From JBBQKI01 sp038326725 (lineage in GTDB: Bacteria > Bacteroidota > Bacteroidia > Flavobacteriales > Flavobacteriaceae), in the NCBI GenBank assembly GCA_038326725.1, contig JBBQKI010000031.1:1-25493 (forward strand): a stretch of 25,493 bases of DNA. The letters run 5' to 3'. A program made the translations under genes and the position numbers. Shown piece after piece: positions 16,411-23,610 of this stretch (positions are counted from its first letter, which is position 1; each line of letters starts with the position of its first letter). The notes under the pieces were generated by a model. The model was not told the DNA's origin. It did not search any database and worked only from the letters and a program-made list of their open reading frames with translations.

Positions 16411-17546
16411 TATTCCAATTTAGTAAAAAAATAGGGTTCATACTCAGGAAGCAATTCCGGATGAAGGATTTTTATAATATCCTTTAATACTAAATCAGGT
16501 CGATTTGGGGCGAGTTCATAATATAAAACCCCGCCCGTTTCACCTATTTTATTGGTGAAAGCATAAACATCCCCATTTTTGAAAGCCTTAAATTCACTGT
16601 AAACAGTGTGTGCCTCTTTCATTTGTTGCAACCCGGTAAACTGGCCCGGACTTATCCATAAATCAGCTTGTTTTCCTTTTTCCAAAACCGATTCCAAATT
16701 TAGCGAAATACTGCCGGTGCCTTCGCTATCCTTCCAAAGATATTCTCCGTTTGCGTCCGCTATAAATTGTGCGGCCCAGCTTTTGCCTTGTGGCAAATAC
16801 CAAATATCTTTATACATAGCGCCTGCTAAAACGGTGGGTGTGTTTTTTGCTTTTTTGGCCTCATTTTTTGCGATCAAATATTCGGTTTCTATTTCCCTAA
16901 AAATGCTGTCGGCTTCTTTTTCTTTATTAAAAAATGCACCAAAAAATTTAATCCATTCCGCTTTCCCCAAGGGTGAGGTTTCTGTCCAATCGGAATTATA
17001 AACCACAGGAATTCCTGTTTTTTGAAGTGTCGAGAATGTAGTATTGTTTCCATCAATCGCAAAGCCCACCACTACATCGGGAGAGAGTTCTATCAGCATT
17101 TCGGTGTTGAGTGCTTCGTTTTTTCCGAGTTCAGTAATTTTGTTGTTTTTGATTCGGTTCCGGGTTTTTTCTGAAGAAATATAATCGAGGTTAGGAAAAC
17201 CAATCAGCATTTCTTCAACGCCAAGCATTTCCAAAGAGGGAATGTGGGTGGTGGAAGTAACCACAATTCTCTTGACTGGGATTTCTATAATTGCATCAAA
17301 ATTTTCAGGATTTTTGAGGGTTTCGCCTCTTTCGATCAAAGCATATTTAAAAGTTTCTTCGGCACCGGGCCACGGGTTTTTAAGGGTAATTACTTTGTGA
17401 TTTTCATATTGTTGTATTTTAAACCCTTCCGCATATTTGATTTCAACTTGTGTCGGATTTTCAAAAATGGCAGTTTCTTTCTTGTTTTCGTTTTTGCAAG
17501 AATTGAGAAAAAGAAGAAACCCGAGAAGAAGTAAAGCTTTTTGCAT
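16410..17546 (-). CDS. btuF: Cobalamin-type substrate-binding lipoprotein (TroA/BtuF-like fold)
   Basis: From the ATG at 17546 the product is 378 aa with a lipoprotein signal and lipobox (FLNSC, Cys17), so it should be anchored in the membrane facing the periplasm. The helical-backbone SBP pattern is visible: KRIVVTSTTHIPSLEMLGV early, LSPDVVVGF in the middle, VLAGAMYKDIWYLPQGKSW at the start of the second lobe and RPDLVLKDIIKILHPE at the end. It is first in the btuF-btuC-btuD operon. A frame 13 codons longer starts at TTG 17585, but this would bury the signal peptide. The substrate is inferred from the riboswitch-controlled receptor alongside; SBPs of this fold also carry haem or siderophores. 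Confidence 0.83.
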   Translation of the reverse strand: MQKALLLLGFLLFLNSCKNENKKETAIFENPTQVEIKYAEGFKIQQYENHKVITLKNPWPGAEETFKYALIERGETLKNPENFDAIIEIPVKRIVVTSTTHIPSLEMLGVEEMLIGFPNLDYISSEKTRNRIKNNKITELGKNEALNTEMLIELSPDVVVGFAIDGNNTTFSTLQKTGIPVVYNSDWTETSPLGKAEWIKFFGAFFNKEKEADSIFREIETEYLIAKNEAKKAKNTPTVLAGAMYKDIWYLPQGKSWAAQFIADANGEYLWKDSEGTGSISLNLESVLEKGKQADLWISPGQFTGLQQMKEAHTVYSEFKAFKNGDVYAFTNKIGETGGVLYYELAPNRPDLVLKDIIKILHPELLPEYEPYFFTKLE

Positions 17547-17549
17547 CGT

Positions 17550-17557
17550 CAAAAATA
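17550..17557 (-). promoter_or_regulatory. -7 box of the btuFCD operon, almost touching the start codon
   Basis: On the minus strand this reads TATTTTTG (TAnnTTTG) and ends 3 bp before the btuF ATG at 17546. A TTG lies about 21 bp upstream. If functional, transcription would begin at or very near the ATG, giving a nearly leaderless mRNA. Confidence 0.4.
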
Positions 17558-17606
17558 ATGGTTTTTGTTTGGGCCGTGCAATCAAATTAAAATGTTATTT
17601 TCGCAA

Positions 17607-17804
17607 TGAAATTTTGGTTAACGTGTCCCGCTATAATGGGGCTGTTATTAAAAGGGAATTCGGTTAAAAACCGAAGCTGTTCCCGCAACTGTAAGTCGTC
17701 CCGATGCTGTATCGGGATTGTGCAAAACTTCAAAAACCACTGTTCGCACTAGGCGAATGGGAAGGTTGGCACGAAAGACAAGCCAGGAGACCTGCCTCAT
17801 TTCA
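17607..17804 (+). promoter_or_regulatory. Cobalamin (B12) riboswitch aptamer
   Basis: The conserved core is present in order: AAAAGGGAATTCGGTTAAAAACCGAAGC as the P3-P4 region (given here only as 17650-17677), TTCCCGCAACTGTAAG (17680-17695), CCACTGTTCGCACTAGGCGA (17737-17756), GGGAAGG (17759-17765) and the B12 box AGCCAGGAGACCTGCC (17781-17796). The outer stem P1 can be formed by TGAAAT (17607-17612) and ATTTCA (17799-17804). A peripheral hairpin CCCGAT-GCTGT-ATCGGG sits at 17700-17716. It should bind adenosyl- or another cobalamin and lower expression of the downstream receptor gene. It reads only on the plus strand. Confidence 0.93.
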
Positions 17805-17935
17805 AACACCATTGTCAAACTTTCGGGATAAAAGTTTTGAGGATAAAGCTACGTAGCAGAAACCCCTTCGACTGCGCTCTGAGGACATTTTTCAAACGTG
17901 GCTCACCCTTCATTATTCCGTTTCAATTTTTTAAA
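17805..17935 (+). promoter_or_regulatory. btuB leader between riboswitch and start codon, with a candidate switching hairpin
   Basis: The 131-nt stretch after the aptamer holds an imperfect hairpin, TCAAACTTT (17815-17823) with AAAGTTTTGA (17831-17840), with one bulge. No U-tract follows, so it is not a standard terminator. A segment at 17863-17886 (ACCCCTTCGACTGCGCTC core, then GAGGACA) resembles dispersed intergenic repeats seen in many flavobacterial genomes. No coding function is seen. Confidence 0.45.
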
Positions 17936-19870
17936 ATGAAACACACAATCAAAATTTTAGTTTTGAGTATAAGCTTTTGCGGAATTTTATCCGCGCAACA
18001 ACCTTCAAAAGCCGAAATTTTGGATTCGGTTTTGATTGATTCCAAAACCCTCCTGCCGCGAAAAAACAGTAGCAAAGTGGTGTCAAAAATCACCGAAGAA
18101 ACCTTGGAAAAAACCCCTGGGAAATCCATAGCCTCAATTATTAACGAAGTTTCCGGGATTGAAATTAATGGTGCCCATAGCAACGATGGGCAGAATTTGG
18201 GTTATTACGTCCGTGGCGGGCGCAATCGTCAAGTTGTTATTATGGTTGATGGCGTTCAGTTAAATGACCCTTCGCAAATAGCGAACGATTTTGATTTACG
18301 GTTAATTTCCACATCATCCATTGAAAGCATTGAAATAGTGAAGGGCGCATCAAGCGTGCTTTACGGGTCCGGTGCAGCCACGGCGGTAATTAGCATAACT
18401 ACCAAAAAACCATCGGAAAGACCCATTACGGCTTTAGTTACTTCCACTTTCGGTAGCAACCGACCTACAGAAAATGAGGGTTATAATTTGGAAGAATATA
18501 CCAATTCGGTTTCTGTAAACGGAACTTTGCAACAATTTTTCTATCAAATGGATTTTGCCAATCGATACGTTGACGGGCTTTCATCGGTAGCGGCACGAGA
18601 AGGCGAAGCACTTTTTGAAAGTGATATATTTAACCGTTATAATGGGAAAATGAATTTAGGTTATCATTTCACTAAAAATATTCAACTGAGCCGGTTTTTT
18701 TCTTTTGATAAATTTAAATCTGATTTTGATAATTTTGGTTATACCGATGCGGATTTTCGATCCATTTCCAAACAGTTTCGGACCGGAGGAAATTTTCAAT
18801 GGAAATACATAAAAGGGATTTTTGTTTTAAATGATAATTATACTTGGCTGGAACGCGATGTTTCAAATTCATCTTTTCCGGAAAAATATGATTCTAAATC
18901 CTCTACGCTGGATGCCTATATAAACCATAAAATCACTACGCAACTATCACTTTTGGCAGGCTTAAATTTCAACGAAAGCCGATTCAATTCTTTTTCGATT
19001 CCTTTCGGAGAAACTGATTTTACCCAAAGTGTGGATGAAAAAACCGCGAATTTTAAAATTATCGATCCGTATTTGAATGCGGTTTATATTTCAAACTTTG
19101 GGTTAAATATAAACGCCGGGGCACGATTGAATACCCATTCCCTTTACGACAATCATTTTTTATACAACTTAAACCCTTCCTATAATTTAGAATTGGGGGT
19201 TGCCAATTTGAAGATTTTGGGCTCATACAGTACGGCGTATATTACGCCTTCTTTGTTTCAAATTTATGCGCCATTATATGGGAATGAAAATTTGCAGCCC
19301 GAAGAAAATACAACAATTGAAGGGGGTTTGGAATTTTCAACTGAAAACAACCTCCGCATCAGTGCGGTATATTTTACCCGAAACGAAAAAAACTATATCG
19401 ATTTTGTAACAATTGATCCCGAATTGTTCATTTCGCAATACCAAAATATTTCGGAAGAGTTTACTGCCAACGGAGTGGAAGTTGAATTTTCAAAAAGGAT
19501 AGGCACAAAATTTAATATTTCAGGAAATTATACCTATACCCAGCCAGATGAAAAATTTGCCCTGCGAATCCCCAAGCATAAAGCCAATGCCCAAATGGGT
19601 TATTCAATAACTTCCAAAACGCAAGCAGGTTTGAGCTATCATTATACGGGGCAGCGGGACGACATTTATTTTAATCCCATTACTTTTGAAGCCGAAACCG
19701 TGACTTTGGAAAGCTATGGGTTGATGGATTTATCATTTTCCACACAACTTTCCGAAAATCTTAAATTGTTCGCGAATGTGGCGAATGTTTTTGATGAAGA
19801 ATATGAAGAAATTTACAGGTTTCAAACCCGGGGGAGAAATGTGAGGGTAGGATTTTCGTTAGGGTTTTAA
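17936..19870 (+). CDS. btuB: TonB-dependent outer-membrane receptor, cobalamin (BtuB-like)
   Basis: The 644-aa product (ATG at 17936) starts with a signal peptide (1-20, GILSA/QQ). A possible TonB box is DSVLIDS (about 27-33). The plug domain follows (about 40-160) with YYVRGGRNRQVVIMVDGVQL and IESIEIVKGASSVLYGSGA; the rest is a barrel ending RNVRVGFSLGF, with the terminal Phe used for outer-membrane insertion. The size is close to E. coli BtuB (~614 aa) and well below SusC-type receptors, and no CarboxypepD_reg N-terminal domain is seen. A cobalamin riboswitch lies directly upstream, which fixes the likely substrate as a corrinoid. A longer frame from TTG 17837 is rejected because it would place 33 residues before the signal peptide. 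Confidence 0.92.
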   Translation: MKHTIKILVLSISFCGILSAQQPSKAEILDSVLIDSKTLLPRKNSSKVVSKITEETLEKTPGKSIASIINEVSGIEINGAHSNDGQNLGYYVRGGRNRQVVIMVDGVQLNDPSQIANDFDLRLISTSSIESIEIVKGASSVLYGSGAATAVISITTKKPSERPITALVTSTFGSNRPTENEGYNLEEYTNSVSVNGTLQQFFYQMDFANRYVDGLSSVAAREGEALFESDIFNRYNGKMNLGYHFTKNIQLSRFFSFDKFKSDFDNFGYTDADFRSISKQFRTGGNFQWKYIKGIFVLNDNYTWLERDVSNSSFPEKYDSKSSTLDAYINHKITTQLSLLAGLNFNESRFNSFSIPFGETDFTQSVDEKTANFKIIDPYLNAVYISNFGLNINAGARLNTHSLYDNHFLYNLNPSYNLELGVANLKILGSYSTAYITPSLFQIYAPLYGNENLQPEENTTIEGGLEFSTENNLRISAVYFTRNEKNYIDFVTIDPELFISQYQNISEEFTANGVEVEFSKRIGTKFNISGNYTYTQPDEKFALRIPKHKANAQMGYSITSKTQAGLSYHYTGQRDDIYFNPITFEAETVTLESYGLMDLSFSTQLSENLKLFANVANVFDEEYEEIYRFQTRGRNVRVGFSLGF

Positions 19871-19877
19871 ACTAAAA

Positions 19878-19921
19878 AAAAGCATCAAATTCCATTTATA
19901 TATTTGGGATTTGATGCTTTT
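19878..19921. terminator. Bidirectional terminator between btuB and the S41 peptidase gene
   Basis: AAAAGCATCAAAT (19878-19890) and ATTTGATGCTTTT (19909-19921) form a perfect 13-bp stem around an 18-nt loop. The A-rich left flank and T-rich right flank provide a U-tract in either direction, fitting the two convergent genes. Confidence 0.8.
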
Positions 19922-19938
19922 AATTTATTATTCTAAAA

Positions 19939-21336
19939 TTATTTTTCCGCTACCATCACTTGGTATAATGGCAGACCTGCCTTGCTTTCTGAAACTTCTT
20001 TCAAAGCTTTAAAGTTTCGCCGAACAGGAAATGGCCCCGGAAAAATTTCATTAAGTACTGCGGCCAATAATGGCTCGTTCATATTTCCCAATTGTCCCAA
20101 GTTGCTATAATCCTCCCGCAATGGAACGTCAGGGAACAATCCATCAATATAATCGGTATTGCCGGCGGCATTGGCAGTTTTAAAAACCAACGGCAACATC
20201 ACGTATTTGTGGTTCGGGTTGGCCTGGCTCCTGCTGAATGCTGGGGCAGGAGCGTCATACAATAAAAATGAGGCTTGAAATTTTCCAGTCGTAGTATCAC
20301 CAACTTGCACCGTATTAATATAAGGATTCAAACCATTTAAAACCAATTCGCTGGCAGATGCAGAACTTCGGGTAGTAATAATGTAAACCGAACTAAGGTT
20401 CAAACTGTTGGTAGCATTGCCGTTACTTATAGTATTGTCGAATTTCCCATCGCTAGCATATTCCTCTTGCCGGTCGGCGTTCCATTGTTCTTGGTAAAAA
20501 ACCTGCCCGTTAAATTGGCCAGTAATCATTGAGGCCAAATCTGTAGCGGTTTGCACGGAGCCACCGCCATTATAGCGAAGGTCCAAAACCAAATCGGTAA
20601 CGCCATCAGCCTGAAATTGTGCAAAGGCCGCATTTAATTCGGTATCAAAATCGAGGGTGAACGCATTATACATTAAATAGCCAATATTTTGTCCGTTCAC
20701 ATTTAGCGTTTCTGTAATAAATACAGGGTTTTCGGTATATTCAGTTTTGGTTAATGAAACGGATTCGCCGGTTGGAGTTATTGTAGTGCCATCAAATGTT
20801 GCCAACCCTATGGAATAAGTACTTGAGGAAAGTAAATCGCTAAAATTGTTTTCATTTAATTGCTGCCCATCAACAGTGTTGAAAATATCGCCCCGTTGAA
20901 TCCCTTTGCTTTCAGCATCGGTATTTGGAAGCACATAGCGAACGTATCCGAAAACATTACCACTACCATCGGGATAAAAAATAAGACCAAACTCCATACC
21001 GTTGTTCAGCGTAATTCCGTTCAAGGCGTTTTCAATTACGTTATAATCGCTAAATAATCGACTAAAACGGTCTTGCGGGGATTTCAAAAAATCGAACAAA
21101 CTTTCAGGGGAATCGAAGGTGTTCAAAAAAGAATTCAAGGCATCTTCATTTTCAAAGGCATCGTTTGCGAGTTCGGGCGTGTCGGCTTTATATAGGTAAA
21201 AAAAGTTGAGCCCGCGGTAAATAAAATTTTGAATGTCAAGCGTTGAAGCAGGTTGGAAATTATCATCCAAATCTTCAAAACATGAAACAAACAAAAGTGC
21301 AATTATAATAAAGGGAAGAAAAATATTCTTTTTCAT
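19939..21336 (-). CDS. S41 (C-terminal processing) peptidase, PDZ-containing lipoprotein
   Basis: From the ATG at 21336 the product is 465 aa with a lipobox (LLFVSC, Cys19), so it is a periplasmic or surface lipoprotein. A helical N-domain (about 30-105) precedes a PDZ domain (about 112-200, with YVLPNTDAESKGIQRGDIF) and the S41 core: DLRYNGGGS (~252-260), catalytic Ser325 in RSSASASE and catalytic Lys352 in TTTGKFQ. Such enzymes cleave near the C-terminus of exported proteins. The catalytic pair looks intact. It is divergent from the ECF sigma operon with a 119-bp shared upstream region, which hints at, but does not prove, a link to envelope stress. A TTG at 21354 would give a longer, less likely start. 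Confidence 0.88.
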   Translation of the reverse strand: MKKNIFLPFIIIALLFVSCFEDLDDNFQPASTLDIQNFIYRGLNFFYLYKADTPELANDAFENEDALNSFLNTFDSPESLFDFLKSPQDRFSRLFSDYNVIENALNGITLNNGMEFGLIFYPDGSGNVFGYVRYVLPNTDAESKGIQRGDIFNTVDGQQLNENNFSDLLSSSTYSIGLATFDGTTITPTGESVSLTKTEYTENPVFITETLNVNGQNIGYLMYNAFTLDFDTELNAAFAQFQADGVTDLVLDLRYNGGGSVQTATDLASMITGQFNGQVFYQEQWNADRQEEYASDGKFDNTISNGNATNSLNLSSVYIITTRSSASASELVLNGLNPYINTVQVGDTTTGKFQASFLLYDAPAPAFSRSQANPNHKYVMLPLVFKTANAAGNTDYIDGLFPDVPLREDYSNLGQLGNMNEPLLAAVLNEIFPGPFPVRRNFKALKEVSESKAGLPLYQVMVAEK

Positions 21337-21397
21337 AAAATGAAGCTTTAACAATCGTTAACTTGGAAACCCGAAATTAGCTACATTATTGCGAAAT

Positions 21398-21405
21398 CAA
21401 AATTA
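21398..21405 (-). promoter_or_regulatory. Possible -7 box of the S41 peptidase gene
   Basis: On the minus strand this reads TAATTTTG (TAnnTTTG), about 60 bp before the ATG at 21336. No -33 element is seen at normal spacing, so this is a weak call. For the divergent sigma factor gene I see no TAnnTTTG box in the shared region. Confidence 0.28.
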
Positions 21406-21455
21406 ATTGTAACAAAAGTTATTGCGGCTCGTCATTAAAATACAACCAAACAAAA

Positions 21456-21962
21456 ATGAACCAAAAGGAATTCCTTAACGTTGTTTTGCCATTTAAGGAC
21501 AAAATTTTTCGATTGGCAAAAAGGATATTGGTTTCCACCGATGAAGCAGAGGATGCCCTGCAGGAAGTTTTTTTGAAATTATGGAAAGGGAAGGAAAGCA
21601 TTAATAACTATAAAAGCCCGGAAGCATTTGCCATTACAATGACGAAAAATTATTGTTTGGACAGGTTAAAATCGAAACAAGCTTCAAATTTAAAAATCGT
21701 TCACAACAATTTTCAAACATCTGAAAATCTGGAAATGGCGATGGAAGCAAATGACAGCGTAAGTTTGGTTTTCAAAATAATGGAAGACTTACCGGAACAA
21801 CAAAAAATAATCCTTCAATTACGCGATGTGGAGCAGTTTGAGTTTTCGGAAATAGCACAAATTATTGACAGTAACGAAGCTGCAATCCGTGTAACCCTGT
21901 CTCGGGCGCGGAAAACAGTTAGGGAAAAAATGATAAAACAGTATAATTATGGAATCAAGTAA
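21456..21962 (+). CDS. ECF-type RNA polymerase sigma factor (sigma-70 family)
   Basis: The 168-aa protein has the two-domain ECF layout: region 2 (about 10-80) with STDEAEDALQEVFLKLWK and YKSPEAFAITMTKNYCLDRL, and region 4 (about 110-160) with LPEQQKIILQLRDVEQFEFS followed by a helix-turn-helix EIAQIIDSNEAAIRVTLSRA. There is no region 1.1 or 3. It should direct RNA polymerase to a dedicated promoter set, held in check by a partner. The next gene overlaps its end by 14 bp and encodes a single-pass membrane protein, the usual place for an anti-sigma factor. The leader before the ATG lacks the vegetative TAnnTTTG box, which would fit autoregulation. Confidence 0.92.
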   Translation: MNQKEFLNVVLPFKDKIFRLAKRILVSTDEAEDALQEVFLKLWKGKESINNYKSPEAFAITMTKNYCLDRLKSKQASNLKIVHNNFQTSENLEMAMEANDSVSLVFKIMEDLPEQQKIILQLRDVEQFEFSEIAQIIDSNEAAIRVTLSRARKTVREKMIKQYNYGIK

Positions 21963-22383
21963 AATAGAAACCCTTTTGGAGATTTATTTTGAAGGCAACA
22001 CCACTTTGGAACAAGAAAAAATGCTTCGAGAATATTTTAGCAGTAGAGTTGTGGCCGATCATTTGGAAAGTCACAAACCCTTGTTCGCCGCTTTTTCGGA
22101 AGCTAAATTGGAGACTTCGCAAAGGGAAATTTCCCTTTCAAAAAAACAAAGAACAAGCAATTTTTGGAAATATGGCATTGCCGCAATGTTTACACTTATT
22201 ATTGGCGTAACAGCATTTTTCCTTTCGCAAAGTGGGCATACCCAAGAAGAAAAAGAAGCGCTTGCCGCTTTCGAAAAAAGCAAAGAAATTATGTACCTGC
22301 TTTCTTCAAACCTTAACCAAGGCGCAGAAAAACTGGAACATGTTTCCCAATTTACAATAACAAAAAATGAAATTTTAAAATAA
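21949..22383 (+). CDS. Candidate membrane anti-sigma factor
   Basis: The 144-aa protein starts inside the sigma factor gene (ATG at 21949, 14-bp overlap in another frame), which suggests translational coupling. It has a soluble N-terminal part (about 1-72), one membrane helix (about 75-93, rich in I/F/L/A) and a short ~50-residue outer part with a helical EEKEALAAFEKSKEI segment. There is no zinc anti-sigma HxxxCxxC motif and no cysteine at all. The N-terminal MESSKIETLLEIYFEGNTTL, then EQEKMLREYF, is similar in style to proteins that follow ECF sigma genes in Flavobacteriaceae. The role is inferred from position and topology, not from a known catalytic motif. Confidence 0.7.
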   Translation: MESSKIETLLEIYFEGNTTLEQEKMLREYFSSRVVADHLESHKPLFAAFSEAKLETSQREISLSKKQRTSNFWKYGIAAMFTLIIGVTAFFLSQSGHTQEEKEALAAFEKSKEIMYLLSSNLNQGAEKLEHVSQFTITKNEILK

Positions 22384-22400
22384 ACTTAATCTGTAAAATA

Positions 22401-22934
22401 ATGAAAAAATCAACAATTTTAATCGCCTTTATTATCGCCCCGCTTTTGGTTTCGGCCCAAAACGCTTTCGATTTTTTTGAAAATGAGAAAGACGTTACTT
22501 CGGTAATCGTTACCAAAAACATGTTCAAGCTTTTGAGCAAAATGGACCTTGATTCCAAGGATCCCGAAGCCCAAGAATATTTGAAATTGGTCGAAAACCT
22601 TGAAAACATTAAAATCTATACTACCGAAAATGCAATCGTTGCCGGGAAAATGGATGCCGCCGTAGTAAAATACGTTGCGGGCACAAAGGATTTATCTGAA
22701 CTTATGCGGGTAAAAGATGATGGCAAAAACATAAAATTTTATAGTAAAGAAGGCAAAACCGAAAATTTCGTAAGCGAACTTTTAATGCATATGGAAGGCA
22801 TGGTTGACGGGAAAAAAATGACGGTCATCATGAGCATTACCGGGAATATCGATTTGAAAAAAATCTCTAAACTTACCGAAGACCTAAAAGTACCCGGTAG
22901 CGACCAGCTTAAAAACATTGAGAAAAAACAATAA
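22401..22934 (+). CDS. DUF4252 exported protein (first of two)
   Basis: The 177-aa product has a signal peptide (1-19, LLVSA/QN) with no lipobox cysteine, so it is soluble in the periplasm or surface-exposed. The DUF4252 pattern is clear: DFFENEKDVTSVIVTKNMFK, then YLKLVENLENIKIYTT, then LMRVKDDGKNIKFYSKEGK and SELLMHMEG. The family is typical of Bacteroidota and has no established function. It begins 17 bp after the anti-sigma gene and ends 2 bp before a second DUF4252 gene, so all four genes form one unit. It is probably an output of the sigma factor, or part of its envelope sensing. Confidence 0.85.
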   Translation: MKKSTILIAFIIAPLLVSAQNAFDFFENEKDVTSVIVTKNMFKLLSKMDLDSKDPEAQEYLKLVENLENIKIYTTENAIVAGKMDAAVVKYVAGTKDLSELMRVKDDGKNIKFYSKEGKTENFVSELLMHMEGMVDGKKMTVIMSITGNIDLKKISKLTEDLKVPGSDQLKNIEKKQ

Positions 22935-22936
22935 CC

Positions 22937-23473
22937 ATGGCACTAGTAAGATATAGTATTGGATTGATTTTGAACGCAATTGCGTTGATGAGCTGCAGTA
23001 ACGAGAAATCGCTGCAACAATATTTGGTGGACAAACAAGATGATGATAAGTTTCTAAAAATTGATTTGGCTGGGAGTTTACTTCAAAATCAAAACAGCAT
23101 TTTTTCCGAAGAGGAACAAAAAGTAATGAATTCCCTTAAAAAAGTTAACGTTGTGGCATTTCCTCTAAAAAATGGCGATACCGCGAATTATGAAATTGAA
23201 AAAGAGAAACTTGCTGATATCATTAACCAAGAAAAATATAAAACCTTGGTAAAAGCAGGTTCCTCTGGAAAAGGTGCCACACTAAAATATTTAGGTGAAG
23301 AAGACGCCATTGATGAAATTATCATTTATGCAAGTGATGATGAAAAAGGATTTGCACTGCTCCGCGTTTTGGGTGAAGACATGCGCCCAGACCAAATGAT
23401 ACAACTTTTTGGGATGGTTGAAAAAGGCAACCTTTCCGGATTGGGAGGCATCGGGGAAATCTTTAAGCAATAA
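22937..23473 (+). CDS. DUF4252 lipoprotein (second of two)
   Basis: The 178-aa product has a lipobox (ALMSC, Cys20), so unlike its neighbour it should be lipid-anchored. It keeps DUF4252 features (SLQQYLVDKQDDDKFLKIDL, SLKKVNVVAFPLKNGD, and the final FALLRVLGEDMRPDQMIQLF), but is not a close duplicate of the preceding gene: the two are diverged paralogues. The ATG is two bases after the preceding stop. It is the last gene of the sigma operon, followed by a terminator 108 bp downstream. The function is unknown. Confidence 0.82.
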   Translation: MALVRYSIGLILNAIALMSCSNEKSLQQYLVDKQDDDKFLKIDLAGSLLQNQNSIFSEEEQKVMNSLKKVNVVAFPLKNGDTANYEIEKEKLADIINQEKYKTLVKAGSSGKGATLKYLGEEDAIDEIIIYASDDEKGFALLRVLGEDMRPDQMIQLFGMVEKGNLSGLGGIGEIFKQ

Positions 23474-23581
23474 GATTTAATTAATTGATTAACAAAGTTT
23501 TGCGTTTTACTGCACGGCTTTGGAATAACATAACAATGGCAACCCGAAATCCTTTAATTTTAAATATAGGGTGACTGATTT

Positions 23582-23608
23582 AAGGCCCCGATTCGGGGCC
23601 TTTTTTTT
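23582..23608 (+). terminator. Strong rho-independent terminator of the sigma/DUF4252 operon
   Basis: AAGGCCCCG (23582-23590) and CGGGGCCTT (23594-23602) form a GC-rich 9-bp stem with an ATT loop, ending in eight T (23601-23608). The purB stop codon is 3 bp further on, so it may also block read-through from purB to some degree, though its left flank has few A. Confidence 0.88.
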
Positions 23609-23610
23609 GT

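Noticed and set aside
17700..17716. CCCGAT...ATCGGG palindrome as a separate repeat or terminator
   Set aside because: It lies inside the cobalamin aptamer at a position where a variable peripheral stem is expected, and no T-tract follows.
17837..17935. N-terminal extension of btuB from a TTG codon
   Set aside because: It would put 33 residues ahead of a clear signal peptide and translate riboswitch leader sequence.
23474..23581. Possible small RNA or tiny ORF (ATG near 23537) between the DUF4252 gene and its terminator
   Set aside because: Only 12 codons, no conserved motif; more likely plain 3' untranslated region.
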